Source: an uncultured Lachnospiraceae bacterium
GTDB lineage: Bacteria; Bacillota; Clostridia; Lachnospirales; Lachnospiraceae
Length of the DNA: 64,000 nt
Assembly: GCA_947589095.1 (NCBI GenBank)
Contig: CANQBX010000002.1
Location: forward strand, 38,758 to 102,757
Direction: 5' to 3'
In this document: piece after piece, positions 1-8,745 of the stretch
Position numbering within the stretch: the first letter of the stretch is position 1
Layout: each line of letters starts with the position of its first letter
Position numbers and translations under genes: made by a program
The notes under the pieces: model-generated
Databases searched by the model: none
Told to the model about the DNA's origin: nothing
Seen by the model: the letters and a program-made list of their open reading frames with translations, nothing else

Positions 1-231
1 GCGGATCGCGTTCACCGGCGGCTCCTCGGTCTCAATGACCTCCGCCGCATTCACCACGCGGATCCTGGTCTTATCATACGAATGCTTCTGAAGCTCCGCA
101 TTGACCGCAGCCTCCTGTCCCACCAGCAGAACCTCTATATCCGTCCGCTGCGCCGCCGCGTCCACGGCTCCGGCCACGATCTGGCCCGGGGCGTTGTCGC
201 CTCCCATGGCGTCTACCGCTACTCTGATCAT
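1..231 (-). CDS. plsX: Phosphate acyltransferase PlsX, N-terminal part (cut by window edge)
   Basis: The first 77 codons read MIRVAVDAMGGDNAP and onward, the signature start of PlsX, which makes acyl-phosphate from acyl-ACP for phospholipid synthesis. An AAAGGAG site sits just upstream of the ATG at 231. The rest of the gene lies beyond base 1. Its position after rpmF on the same strand is the usual clostridial order (ackA, DUF177, rpmF, plsX). The 333-bp gap before it contains the rpmF terminator, so plsX probably has its own promoter. Only the N-terminus is visible, but the DAMGGDNAP motif makes the identification firm. Confidence 0.93.
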   Translation of the reverse strand, partial: MIRVAVDAMGGDNAPGQIVAGAVDAAAQRTDIEVLLVGQEAAVNAELQKHSYDKTRIRVVNAAEVIETEEPPVNAIR

Positions 232-564
232 TTCCGCCGCTCCTTTTAGTCCTTCGGATTCATCTATCCCTACTATATATCATATCAAAATAGAAATCAA
301 CCAGTTTTTCACACGGAAATAATGTTTCGGATGCCCGTTTCTGAATTCCGCCATAATGTTGAAAGCACACCGGCACAATACGCTCGGGGCATCGCCGGTA
401 CTCTATTCGCACGAAAATGCCAAAAAAACAACCGCCAGCGGTTTTAAATGCCGGCGCAGCAAAAGCGGCGCAGTCTTACGACTGCACCGCCCTGAATATC
501 TTAATCACGCCGCCGGATCGTTCCGACAGCCGGATTCCGCGCGTTACCGCACGTCACACATCCA
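232..564. other. Intergenic region between rpmF and plsX
   Basis: 333 bp without a convincing gene. It holds the rpmF terminator hairpin at 461–490 and an AT-rich stretch around 265–300 that probably carries the plsX promoter. The open frames here are short and look like chance. Confidence 0.5.
461..490 (-). terminator. Rho-independent terminator of rpmF
   Basis: On the minus strand an 11-bp stem with one mismatch (GCGGTGCAGTC paired with GACTGCGCCGC, 4-base loop) is followed by TTTTGC. It lies about 75 bp past the rpmF stop codon. Confidence 0.7.
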
Positions 565-753
565 TTAGTCCTCGTCAACCTTGACGATCTCTCTCTTATT
601 ATAAGTTCCGCAGGCCTTGCAGACTCTGTGCGGCATCATCAGCGCGCCGCATCTGGAGCACTTGACCAGATTCACGGAACCCATCTTAAAGTTGGCTGAT
701 CTCCGCTTATCTCTCCTGGCCTTGGAAGTCCGGTTCTTTGGGCAGATAGACAT
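565..753 (-). CDS. rpmF: 50S ribosomal protein L32
   Basis: A 62-residue protein starting MSICPKNRTSKARRDKRRS, typical of bL32. Two CxxC pairs (Cys32/Cys35 and Cys45/Cys48) form the zinc-binding version of L32. The length is normal for the family. An AAGGAGG site precedes the ATG, and the gene starts 3 bp after the DUF177 stop codon, so the two are cotranscribed. It is a component of the large ribosomal subunit in the cytoplasm. Confidence 0.97.
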   Translation of the reverse strand: MSICPKNRTSKARRDKRRSANFKMGSVNLVKCSRCGALMMPHRVCKACGTYNKREIVKVDED

Positions 754-756
754 GGT

Positions 757-1284
757 TTACACCTCCTTAAACTGATTGAAAATATCCTGGATAACAGACA
801 TTCTTGGGTCCAACGAACTCCTGTCACAGTCGCAGGCGGTCTTATTAAGATTGGCCCCACATCTATTACAAATCCCTTTGCAGTCTTCCTTGCACAGGAC
901 CTTCATCGGCAGGTTCAGATACAACTCATCGCATACCAGCTGATCCACATCCAGCGTGTACCCCTGCAAATAGGGCTGTTCCTCCAGAGCCTCGGCCCGT
1001 TCCCGCGAAGACAGCTTCATATCGAACGTTCTCGCGAGATCCAGGGAGAATGGAACCTTCACCGGTTCCAGACAGCGGCTGCACGGAATCATCAGCGCCA
1101 GCTGCGCGCTTCCTTCCGCCGTCAGCGTCCGGTCTCCGGCATTCACGAAGTGAAGCCTCACCGGCTCCGCCTCCGCCAGTTCATACTCGCCTTCCGGGGT
1201 ACGGAGACTGGCCATGTCCAAATTCACGGTCACATCCAGCTCTTTCCCGTCTCTGGTAAACAGTTCGGTCAGGTTTATCTGCAT
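757..1284 (-). CDS. yceD: DUF177 (YceD-type) rRNA accumulation protein
   Basis: A protein of about 175 residues starting MQINLTELFTRDGKEL. It carries two CxxC pairs, SRCLEP in the middle and CKGICNRCGANLN near the C-terminus, the layout of Gram-positive DUF177/YceD proteins, which are linked to 23S rRNA accumulation and are almost always next to rpmF. I chose the ATG at 1284 because TTAGGAG lies 5 bases upstream. A longer frame to 1338 has no such site and adds an atypical hydrophobic leader. The molecular role of the family is not fully settled. Confidence 0.88.
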   Translation of the reverse strand: MQINLTELFTRDGKELDVTVNLDMASLRTPEGEYELAEAEPVRLHFVNAGDRTLTAEGSAQLALMIPCSRCLEPVKVPFSLDLARTFDMKLSSRERAEALEEQPYLQGYTLDVDQLVCDELYLNLPMKVLCKEDCKGICNRCGANLNKTACDCDRSSLDPRMSVIQDIFNQFKEV

Positions 1285-1485
1285 AATAACTCCTAACACG
1301 CACCCTAACATTATACAAAGGGGCGCAATGTTTGTCAACTGGTTTTTTCACGCCGGCGCAGAAATATGCTTTCATGACCGCAGCTTACCGGCGCACTGCC
1401 GGACCGCGGCCTTTTCCGCATCTGCCTTAAGCTGTCGGCGCCGCCTGCGCATTCGTCCTTCCGCCCGTCCGGCGCGGATGTTAAA

Positions 1486-2679
1486 TTACTGCACCAGCCG
1501 CAGGGTCTCGCGGGCGATGGCCAGCTCCTCGTTGGTCGGGATCAGCATGACCTTGACCTTGGAGTTGGCGGAGGAGATCACCGCGTTCCTGCCTCTCACG
1601 TCGTTGGCCTCATCGTCGATCTCCACGCCCAGGTATCCCAGGTAAGCGCAGACGGCCTTGCGGGTCTTCTTGTCGTTCTCGCCCACGCCGGCGGTGAAGG
1701 CGATGGCGTCCACGCCGTTCATGGCCGCGGTATAAGCGCCGATGTACTTGGCGACGCGGTAAATGAACGCGTCCAGGGCTACCTGCGCGTCATGGTTGCC
1801 CGCCTCGGCGGCCGCGCCCAGATCGCGGAAGTCGCTGGATACGCCGCTCATGCCGAGAACGCCGGACTTCTTATTCAGAATGTTCAGCACCTCGTCCACG
1901 GTCTTGCCTTCGTTGTTGCAGATGAACTGCACGACGGCCGGGTCGATGTCGCCGCTTCTGGTGCCCATGATCAGGCCTTCCAGCGGGGTCAGGCCCATGC
2001 TGGTGTCCACGCACTTGCCGCCGATGGACGCGGAAATGCTGGCGCCGTTGCCCAGGTGGCAGACGATGACCTTCGCATTCTCCGGATCCAGCCCGCCGAA
2101 CTTGATGGCCTCGCCGGACACGAACATATGGCTGGTGCCGTGGAAGCCGTAGCGGCGGATGCTGTATTTCTCAAGATACTCCTTGGGGATCGCGTACATA
2201 TAAGCCTTCTCCGGCATCTTCATGCCGAACGCCGTATCCCAGACGGCCACGTTGGGCTTGCCGGGCATGGCGGCCTCGCAGGCCTCGATTCCCATCAGAT
2301 TGGCCGGATTGTGCAGCGGCCCCAGCGGGAAACACTCGCGGATGACTGCCTTCACGTCCTCGGTGACCAGGCAGGAATCGCTGTACTTGGTGCCCGCGTG
2401 GAGCACGCGGTGGCCGATGGCGGTGATCTCGTCGGTGCTGGCGATCACGCCGTGCTCCTTATCCTGCAGAGCTTCCAGAACCAGCTCGATGGCTACATGA
2501 TGATCCGGCATGGGCTTCTCAACGACATATTTGTCCTTGCCCGCCGGCTGGTGGGTCAGCTTGGAACCGTCGATGCCGATCCTCTCGCAGAGGCCCTTGG
2601 CAATCACGCCCTCATTGTCCATGTCGATCAGCTGATATTTTAAAGAAGAACTTCCGCAGTTAACGACTAATATTTTCAT
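1486..2679 (-). CDS. ackA: Acetate kinase
   Basis: A 397-residue acetate kinase that makes ATP and acetate from acetyl-phosphate and ADP. Visible landmarks are NCGSSSLKYQL at residues 7–17, HRVLHAG near 90–96 (Arg91), Asp148 in VWDTAFG, His180 in GFHGTSH, HLGNGAS near 208–214, Arg241 in GTRSGDIDP and GVGEND near 330. The length matches the family. An AAAAAGGAG site precedes the ATG. The phosphotransacylase partner lies directly upstream (2965–3534), so the pair covers acetyl-CoA to acetate. The DUF177 gene follows about 200 bp downstream. Confidence 0.97.
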   Translation of the reverse strand: MKILVVNCGSSSLKYQLIDMDNEGVIAKGLCERIGIDGSKLTHQPAGKDKYVVEKPMPDHHVAIELVLEALQDKEHGVIASTDEITAIGHRVLHAGTKYSDSCLVTEDVKAVIRECFPLGPLHNPANLMGIEACEAAMPGKPNVAVWDTAFGMKMPEKAYMYAIPKEYLEKYSIRRYGFHGTSHMFVSGEAIKFGGLDPENAKVIVCHLGNGASISASIGGKCVDTSMGLTPLEGLIMGTRSGDIDPAVVQFICNNEGKTVDEVLNILNKKSGVLGMSGVSSDFRDLGAAAEAGNHDAQVALDAFIYRVAKYIGAYTAAMNGVDAIAFTAGVGENDKKTRKAVCAYLGYLGVEIDDEANDVRGRNAVISSANSKVKVMLIPTNEELAIARETLRLVQ

Positions 2680-2767
2680 CTTGGTCTACTCTCCTTTTTG
2701 TTCAATCATACTGGCTGGCGGCGCGGCGCGCCTGCAGCCTTTCTCTTCCGTATGCAATATGACTTCA

Positions 2768-2797
2768 CACGGGCTGCCTTATGCACGGCAGCCCGTG
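2768..2797. other. 11-bp inverted repeat between pduL and ackA
   Basis: CACGGGCTGCC and GGCAGCCCGTG flank an 8-base loop. Neither strand has a good T-run after it, so it is not a convincing terminator. It may be a transcript-processing or stability hairpin between the two genes. Confidence 0.5.
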
Positions 2798-2964
2798 TTT
2801 GGAATTCGACTGTTATTCGTACGGTACGTTCATTCGTCTACCCTCACGCTCGCCTTATGGCCTGCATTCTCTGCACCGCAGACATCTCTTGGGATGACTC
2901 ATGAACGGCTTTCGCACTAACCTCACGCTTCGCCTGCAGCTCGCGCTCGCTCAGTACGCAATGC

Positions 2965-3534
2965 TTATTTCACGATCTCGCCCATCACAACGCCTGCGCA
3001 GCCGGCCGCGTTGGACTCGTCGGTATCAATGTGCATCGCCAGCGCATAGCTGTCGCTCACGCGGACAACCACGTCGCCGAAGATCAGGCTTCTGCCATCG
3101 GTGTCAATCTTCACGCTTACAATGTCGCCGTTCTCCACGCCCAGCTCCTTCGCGTCCGCAACGGTCGCGTGGATGTGGCGCTTCGCCGCGATCACGCCCT
3201 CGGTGATCTCGATCTCGCCCTTCGGGCCGACGATCTTGCAGGCGCCGCTGCCGGCAACGTCGCCGGACTCACGAACCGGAGCCACAACGCCGATGGAACG
3301 GGCGTCGGTCAGGGACAGCTCCACCTGGGTGGCCTTTCTCACCGGGCCGAGGATCGATACGCCTTTCAGTTCCTTCTTGCTTCCCACAATGGTAACTCTC
3401 TCTTCGCAGGCAAACTGCCCGGGCTGGGACAGGTCTTTCTTCTTGGTCAGCTGGTAGCCCTCGCCGAACAGGGTCTCCAGATCAGCCTGGGTCAGATGAA
3501 TGTGACGCGCACTGGTCTCAACGATGAATTTCAT
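2965..3534 (-). CDS. pduL: Phosphate propanoyltransferase / PduL-type phosphotransacetylase
   Basis: A 189-residue PduL-family phosphotransacylase, which swaps CoA and phosphate on short acyl groups. The two conserved zinc-ligand patterns are visible as ARHIHL (His11, His13) and KRHIHA (His120, His122). There is no shell-targeting N-terminal extension and no microcompartment genes are nearby, so this is probably the housekeeping form. It stands directly upstream of ackA, where it can supply acetyl-phosphate, replacing the unrelated Pta enzyme. The ATG at 3534 has a GAGAGGATT-type ribosome binding site. Confidence 0.92.
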   Translation of the reverse strand: MKFIVETSARHIHLTQADLETLFGEGYQLTKKKDLSQPGQFACEERVTIVGSKKELKGVSILGPVRKATQVELSLTDARSIGVVAPVRESGDVAGSGACKIVGPKGEIEITEGVIAAKRHIHATVADAKELGVENGDIVSVKIDTDGRSLIFGDVVVRVSDSYALAMHIDTDESNAAGCAGVVMGEIVK

Positions 3535-3750
3535 GATGAATCCTCTCCTTTTCCTGTGATATAAGGCCCATAGGCCGGGGAGCCGTTCCTTGCAGACACG
3601 TCTCCATTAAAATCTATTCTATGTGGTTTTTGCCGATTTTTCAAGCCCTGATTAGAAATAAATTGCATTTTTTGCCAAACATCCTACGACTGAGATTTTC
3701 ACTGAGGCACCAGCCATGCTGATCGAAAATAAAATACATTTTCGCCAAAA

Positions 3751-3774
3751 CAGGGAGAGCATATGCCCTCCCCG
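3751..3774 (-). terminator. Terminator after fucI
   Basis: On the minus strand a GGGGAGGGC/GCTCTCCC hairpin is followed by GTTTTGG, about 20 bp past the fucI stop codon. Confidence 0.55.
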
Positions 3775-3791
3775 TTCCAAAACGCTCCTGC

Positions 3792-5594
3792 TTATTTCTT
3801 GTACATCGGTCCGTACGCCGCGCAGGCCCGGTAATCCGCGCCCTCCGGATCCATGCCGAACGCGTTCCAGGACGCCGGACGGAAGATCTTCTCCACCGGC
3901 ACGTTGTGCATGGCCACCGGGATCCGCAGCATCGAGCACATCGTGATCAGATCCGCGCCGATATGGCCGTAGCTGATCGCTCCGTGGTTGGCGCCCCAGT
4001 GGTTCATCACGTCGTAGGCCGTCGCGAACGGACTTCCCACTTTGCCGTCGCAGCGGGGCGTGAACCAGGTGCAGGGCCAGGTGTAGTCGGTCCGCTTCCA
4101 AAGCACGTCCGACACCTCGTCCGGAAGGTTCACGGTCCAGCCTTCCGCGATCTGCAGCATCGGCCCGAGGCCGCGTACCAGATTCAGACGGATCATCGTC
4201 GCAGGCATCACGGCCCTTGTGAGGAATCGGGAGGAATAGCCGCCGCCGCGGAAGTAGCCGTTGTCCGCCGGGTTCCAGGTGGTCGCGTTAAGGATCGCCT
4301 TCTGGTCCTCCTCCGTTACCTCCCACCACTGCTTCATAACGCCGTTTCCGTCCGCGTCCTTCGCCTCTCCGCAGGCGTCCAGACAGGCCGCGCCCGAATT
4401 GATCAGGTGGATCAGGCCGCCGTTTGCCTTCGCCGCGCCTTCCAGCTCATAACCGGTAGCCCGCTTCACCGCCTCCGGGCTCCAGAACGTACGCACATCC
4501 GCAAAGATCTGCGCCCGGTTGGTCAGAAGCTTCATGAAAAGCATTCCCAGGCCGTTCAGCACATCGTTCTCCGTCGCCAGAATGTAGGGCTCCCTCGCGC
4601 CGTCCCAGTCGAAGGAAGTATTCAGAAGCGATTCCGCGAAGTCTGCGTTGGGATAGAAATCGGTCCACTGCCTCTGGCCCTGGAAGCCGGCCGCGATGGC
4701 GTTATGGCCGATGGCCTCCTCGGAGAACTTCGGGTCCAGCTTGTCGCAGCCGCTCATCAGCTCCTTGATGATGACCATCATCTTCACCACAAACTCCCAG
4801 TCCTTCTCCTTCTGCTCCGGGCTCTTGCGGATGAATTCCAGGTTCTTGTCGAAGCCTTCCTTACAGTTCTTCTTCGTCCAGGCCAGCGCCCTCTCGTACT
4901 CGTCGTGGTCGTAGATGCCCTCGGTCATGCGCCGGATGATCTCAACCTCGTCCACGGACTCCACGCGCATTCCCAGATAGGATTCAATGAAATCACTGTC
5001 GATAATGGAGCCGCCAATGCCCATGCAGATGGAACCGATCTGCAGGTAGGACTTGCCGCGCATGGTAGCCACCGCCACCGCCGCGCGCCCGAACCGCAGA
5101 AGCTTCTCCTTTACATCCTCCGGGATCGAGGTGTCGTCCGCGTCGCAGACCTCATGGCCGTAGATCCCGAAAGCCGGAAGCCCCTTCTGCGCGTGGGTCG
5201 CCAGCACCGACGCCAGATACACCGCGCCGGGGCGCTCCGTGCCGTTGAAGCCCCAGACCGCCTTGATCGTGTTGCGGTCCATATCCATGGTCTCCGCGCC
5301 GTAGCACCAACAGGGCGTCACGGTCAGCGTGATGGCCACGCCCGCCTTCTCGAACTTCGCCTGGCAGGCCGCCGCCTCGCCCACGCGCCCGATGGTGGTA
5401 TCGGCGATGACCACCTTTACCGGATCACCGTTGGAATAACAAAGATTTTCCTCAAATAGCTTCGCAGCCGATCTGGCCATGTTCATGGTCTGATCCTCCA
5501 GATCCCCGCGGACATCCAGCGCTCCCCTGCGCCCGTCGATCGTCGGCCGGATCCCGATCACCGGATATTCGCCGACCATTCTGTTCTTTGCCAT
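3792..5594 (-). CDS. fucI: L-fucose isomerase
   Basis: A 600-residue protein beginning [20 protein letters not shown], close in length to the enzyme of enteric bacteria (about 590). It converts L-fucose to L-fuculose (also D-arabinose to D-ribulose), the first intracellular step in using host-glycan fucose. Typical blocks visible include [22 protein letters not shown] and [13 protein letters not shown]. No fuculose kinase, aldolase or fucose transporter is adjacent, so the gene stands alone and the rest of the pathway must be elsewhere. It lies about 65 bp after nrdD with its own terminator behind it. Confidence 0.95.
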   Translation of the reverse strand: MAKNRMVGEYPVIGIRPTIDGRRGALDVRGDLEDQTMNMARSAAKLFEENLCYSNGDPVKVVIADTTIGRVGEAAACQAKFEKAGVAITLTVTPCWCYGAETMDMDRNTIKAVWGFNGTERPGAVYLASVLATHAQKGLPAFGIYGHEVCDADDTSIPEDVKEKLLRFGRAAVAVATMRGKSYLQIGSICMGIGGSIIDSDFIESYLGMRVESVDEVEIIRRMTEGIYDHDEYERALAWTKKNCKEGFDKNLEFIRKSPEQKEKDWEFVVKMMVIIKELMSGCDKLDPKFSEEAIGHNAIAAGFQGQRQWTDFYPNADFAESLLNTSFDWDGAREPYILATENDVLNGLGMLFMKLLTNRAQIFADVRTFWSPEAVKRATGYELEGAAKANGGLIHLINSGAACLDACGEAKDADGNGVMKQWWEVTEEDQKAILNATTWNPADNGYFRGGGYSSRFLTRAVMPATMIRLNLVRGLGPMLQIAEGWTVNLPDEVSDVLWKRTDYTWPCTWFTPRCDGKVGSPFATAYDVMNHWGANHGAISYGHIGADLITMCSMLRIPVAMHNVPVEKIFRPASWNAFGMDPEGADYRACAAYGPMYKK

Positions 5595-5661
5595 CGTTTG
5601 GCCCCCTTTCTACATATCATAAATCCGCTGCCGCAGTATTGCGTACCCTGCATACAGCCGG

Positions 5662-8103
5662 TTACTTTCGGCTGTCCACAAACTTCTTTATATTACTTGC
5701 GTTCACAAACTTCTCTATCTTGCCGTCCTTCACCAGTACGAGCGTCGGGGCCTGCATGATGCCGAACGCATCCGAAAGCTCCGGATTCTCTTCCGCGTCG
5801 ATTACCTGATAATCCACATCCTTTAAAAATTCCCTGGCGATCCTGCAGTTGGGACAGGTCTTGGTAGTGAAAAGATAGGCTCCCGGCGCGGTGCATGACG
5901 CGCTCCCGGCGGACTCACCGGACGCCGCCGGGGCCCCGGACGCAGACGCGCTGCGAAGGATCGCCTGGGCCGTCTTCTCCGCCACCGTATCCGCCACATG
6001 AACCGCCGCGTCTCCGCCTCTCTTCAGCACGGAGTGCGCCACATCGTAAGTCGTACGGTTCTTGTACTCCTGGGTCTTGCCCGCGTTCCAGTTCTTCACC
6101 GGACGGTAGTAACCGGTGATGCGGCTGTAGACCTCGGCTTCATTGCCGCAGATCGGGCAGGTGAAATGCTCGCCGATCAGGTAGCCGTGATCCTTGCAGA
6201 TCGAATAGGTCGGCGACATCGTGTAATACGGAAGCTTGTAGTTCTCGGCGATGGTGCGCACCAGTTTGGCCGCAGACTTCCAGGAAGGCAGCTTCTCGCC
6301 CAGGAACGCGTGGAACACGGTACCGGACGTGTAGAGGGTCTGCAGCTCGTCCTGGATATCCAGCGCGTCGAAGATGTCCGCCGTGTAATCCACCGGCAGA
6401 TGGGAGCTGTTGGTGTAGTAAGGCGTATCGCCCTCATTCCCGGCGGTAATGATATCCGGATAGCGGCTCTTGTCGTGCTTGGCCAGACGGTAGGAGGTGG
6501 ACTCCGCCGGCGTGGCCTCCAGGTTGTACAGATCGCCGTACAGCTCCTGATAGTCGGACAGGCGCTCGCGCATGTGGTTCAGCACGTCCTTCGTAAACTG
6601 CTGGGTCTCCGGATGGGTCAGATCCCTGCGGAGCCATTTCGCGTTCAGGCCGACCTCGTTCATACCCACCAGTCCGATGGTGGAGAAATGGTTCTCGAAG
6701 GTTCCCAGATAACGCTTCGTGTACGGATACAGGCCGTTGTCCAGGAGCTTCGTGATGACCTCGCGCTTGGTCTTTAAGGACCTGGCGGAGATATCCATCA
6801 TCCGGTCGAGCCTCTTGTAGAAATCGGCCTCGTCCTTGGCCAGGTAAGCGATCCTGGGCATATTGATCGTGACGACGCCGATGGAACCGGTGCTCTCTCC
6901 CGCTCCGAAGAAGCCGCCGGTCTTGCGGCGCAGCTCGCGCAGATCCAGGCGCAGGCGGCAGCACATGCTGCGAACGTCGCTGGGCTGCATATCGCTGTTG
7001 ATATAGTTGGAGAAATACGGCGTACCGTATTTGGCTGTCATCTCAAAGAGGAGCTTGTTGTTCTCTGTCTCGGACCAGTCGAAGTCCTTCGTGATGGAGT
7101 AGGTCGGGATCGGATACTGGAAGCCGCGGCCGTTGGCGTCGCCCTCGATCATCGTCTCGATGAAGGCGCGGTTGACCATATCCATCTCCTTCTTGCAGTC
7201 CTTATACTTGAACGGCATCTCCCTGCCGCCGACGATCGCCGGCATCTCCGCCATATCGTCCGGCACGGTCCAGTCCAGCGTAATGTTGGAGAACGGCGCC
7301 TGGGTGCCCCAGCGGCTGGGCGTATTCACGCCGTAAACGAAGGATTCGATGCACTTCTTCACGCCGTCGTAATCCAGGTTGTCCGCCTTCACGAACGGCG
7401 CCAGATAGGTATCGAAGGAGGAAAACGCCTGCGCTCCGGCCCACTCGTTCTGCATGATGCCGAGGAAGTTGACCATCTGGTTGCACAGCACGGACAGATG
7501 CTTGGCCGGGGAGGACGTGATCTTGCCGGGGATCCCTCCGAGTCCTTCCACGATCAGCTGCTTTAAGGACCATCCCGCGCAGTAGCCGGTCAGCATGGAC
7601 AGGTCGTGCAGGTGGATGTCCGCGTTACGGTGGGCGTCGGCGATCTCCTTGTCGTAGATCTCGGACAGCCAGTAGTTGGCGGTCACCGCGCCGGAGTTGC
7701 TTAAGATCAGGCCGCCGACGGAATAGGTGACGGTGGAATTCTCCTTCACGCGCCAGTCCTCAACCTTCACGTAGCTGTTGACCACGTCACGGTAGTCCAG
7801 GATCGTATTCTTCATGTTGCGGATCTTCTCGCGCTGCTTCCTGTAAAGGATGTATGCCTTGGCCACATCCGTGTAGCCGGCCTGCTCCAGCACATGCTCC
7901 ACGCTGTCCTGAATCTGCTCCACGGTGATCTTCCCGTCCTTCATCTTGCTCTGGAAATCCGCGGTCACGCGAAGAGCCAGAAGCTCTAAGATCTCGTTAT
8001 TGAATTCTTTCTCTGTGGCCTTAAATGCCTTCTTGATGGCCTCTGTGATCTTGCTCAGATTAAACTCCGCAACCTCGCCGTCTCGCTTTACTACGCTGAT
8101 CAT
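5662..8103 (-). CDS. nrdD: Anaerobic ribonucleoside-triphosphate reductase with C-terminal thioredoxin-like domain
   Basis: An 813-residue class III ribonucleotide reductase, which makes dNTPs anaerobically with a glycyl radical. The N-terminal ~90 residues are an ATP-cone (MISVVKRDGEVAEFNLSKI). The radical glycine is Gly664 in RITGYYRP, followed by NWNAGKTQEYKNR, with a zinc-type CPICG just before. After an Ala/Ser/Gly-rich linker (about 708–740) comes a thioredoxin/glutaredoxin-like domain (743–813) with CPNC (Cys750, Cys753) and a QAPT cis-proline motif. The activase gene nrdG is not adjacent: fucI follows instead. NrdR boxes lie upstream at 8225–8269. The fused domain may re-reduce the enzyme or its electron donor, which is inference. 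Confidence 0.95.
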   Translation of the reverse strand: MISVVKRDGEVAEFNLSKITEAIKKAFKATEKEFNNEILELLALRVTADFQSKMKDGKITVEQIQDSVEHVLEQAGYTDVAKAYILYRKQREKIRNMKNTILDYRDVVNSYVKVEDWRVKENSTVTYSVGGLILSNSGAVTANYWLSEIYDKEIADAHRNADIHLHDLSMLTGYCAGWSLKQLIVEGLGGIPGKITSSPAKHLSVLCNQMVNFLGIMQNEWAGAQAFSSFDTYLAPFVKADNLDYDGVKKCIESFVYGVNTPSRWGTQAPFSNITLDWTVPDDMAEMPAIVGGREMPFKYKDCKKEMDMVNRAFIETMIEGDANGRGFQYPIPTYSITKDFDWSETENNKLLFEMTAKYGTPYFSNYINSDMQPSDVRSMCCRLRLDLRELRRKTGGFFGAGESTGSIGVVTINMPRIAYLAKDEADFYKRLDRMMDISARSLKTKREVITKLLDNGLYPYTKRYLGTFENHFSTIGLVGMNEVGLNAKWLRRDLTHPETQQFTKDVLNHMRERLSDYQELYGDLYNLEATPAESTSYRLAKHDKSRYPDIITAGNEGDTPYYTNSSHLPVDYTADIFDALDIQDELQTLYTSGTVFHAFLGEKLPSWKSAAKLVRTIAENYKLPYYTMSPTYSICKDHGYLIGEHFTCPICGNEAEVYSRITGYYRPVKNWNAGKTQEYKNRTTYDVAHSVLKRGGDAAVHVADTVAEKTAQAILRSASASGAPAASGESAGSASCTAPGAYLFTTKTCPNCRIAREFLKDVDYQVIDAEENPELSDAFGIMQAPTLVLVKDGKIEKFVNASNIKKFVDSRK

Positions 8104-8201
8104 TATAAATCCCCTTTCTTCCCGCCTCGGGTCCTCTCATCTGTCCGCTTCTTGTTCTGAATTCTGTCTGCCCCCACTGCCGCAGAAGCGCCGCTCATAT
8201 C

Positions 8202-8230
8202 ATTATAGCAGAGGATAAAAGAAAACACAA
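8202..8230 (-). promoter_or_regulatory. Promoter of nrdD
   Basis: On the minus strand TATAAT lies at 8202–8207, and 17 bp further up a weak −35 TTGTGT sits at 8225–8230, inside the first NrdR box. Overlap of repressor box and −35 fits repression by NrdR. Confidence 0.6.
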
Positions 8231-8269
8231 TATCTAGATTTAAAAATTTTTCCGTGCTAGATATTGTGC
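8225..8269 (-). promoter_or_regulatory. Pair of NrdR boxes upstream of nrdD
   Basis: ACACAATATCTAGATT (8225–8240) and the reverse complement of GCACAATATCTAGCAC (8254–8269) both match the NrdR-box consensus. Their centres are 29 bp apart, close to three helical turns, as expected for a paired operator. The ATP-cone repressor NrdR itself is not in the window. Confidence 0.82.
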
Positions 8270-8397
8270 TGAATTTGGGCTGTATCGTCTGATAATTTGG
8301 GTGGGATGGTAGAGTTGACTTGCGTAGAGTTTATGGGGAGGGAATTCGCGTTTTTTGGGGGGAGCGCATTGCGGGAGGGGTGTGTCGCGAATGGGGC

Positions 8398-8600
8398 GCG
8401 TCGGGAGTGTCGTCCGCGGAAGGTTCAGGTTTGCTCACGGGAAAATTCCGGATTCACAGCAATTTGCTAAGAGCATGACGAAAAATGGACAACTCGCTTC
8501 GCTCAAACAGGTCCATTTTTCGTCATAACGCAAATCACTGTTCATCAGGAATTTTCAGCCGTTCGCAAAATTCACCTTCCGCGGACGACACTCCCGACGC
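8398..8600. repeat. 203-bp near-perfect palindrome
   Basis: The outer 27 bases (8398–8424) are exactly complementary to 8574–8600. An inner 16-bp arm ATGACGAAAAATGGAC (8475–8490) pairs exactly with 8511–8526 around a 20-base loop. The sequence between inner and outer arms also pairs imperfectly. No gene is encoded. It could be a small non-autonomous mobile repeat or a very long RNA hairpin in the 3' region of hflX. Confidence 0.85.
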
Positions 8601-8736
8601 TTGGTTCATCCGGGGATGACGTAAGATCTCATTTTGGGCTTGGGGCGTCCGGGGATGATGTAATGTCCCATATTGGGCTTGGGGCGTCCGGGGATGACGT
8701 AAAATCCCATATTGGGCTTGGGGCGCCCGGGGATGG
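8601..8736. repeat. 39-bp tandem repeat, about 3.5 copies
   Basis: Units start at 8601, 8640, 8679 and 8718 (the last is partial), each containing CCGGGGATGAYGTAA and CATATTGGGC. The array begins directly at the end of the palindrome and stops 9 bp before the hflX stop codon. No function is evident. Confidence 0.85.
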
Positions 8737-8745
8737 TACTATATC

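Noticed and set aside
3655..3756. Two similar AT-rich stretches ending in GCCAAA downstream of fucI
   Set aside because: Similarity is short and mostly A/T runs; likely chance.
3906..5459. Plus-strand open frame of 517 codons opposite fucI
   Set aside because: High GC leaves the opposite strand open; the product has no known pattern and fucI is clear on the minus strand.
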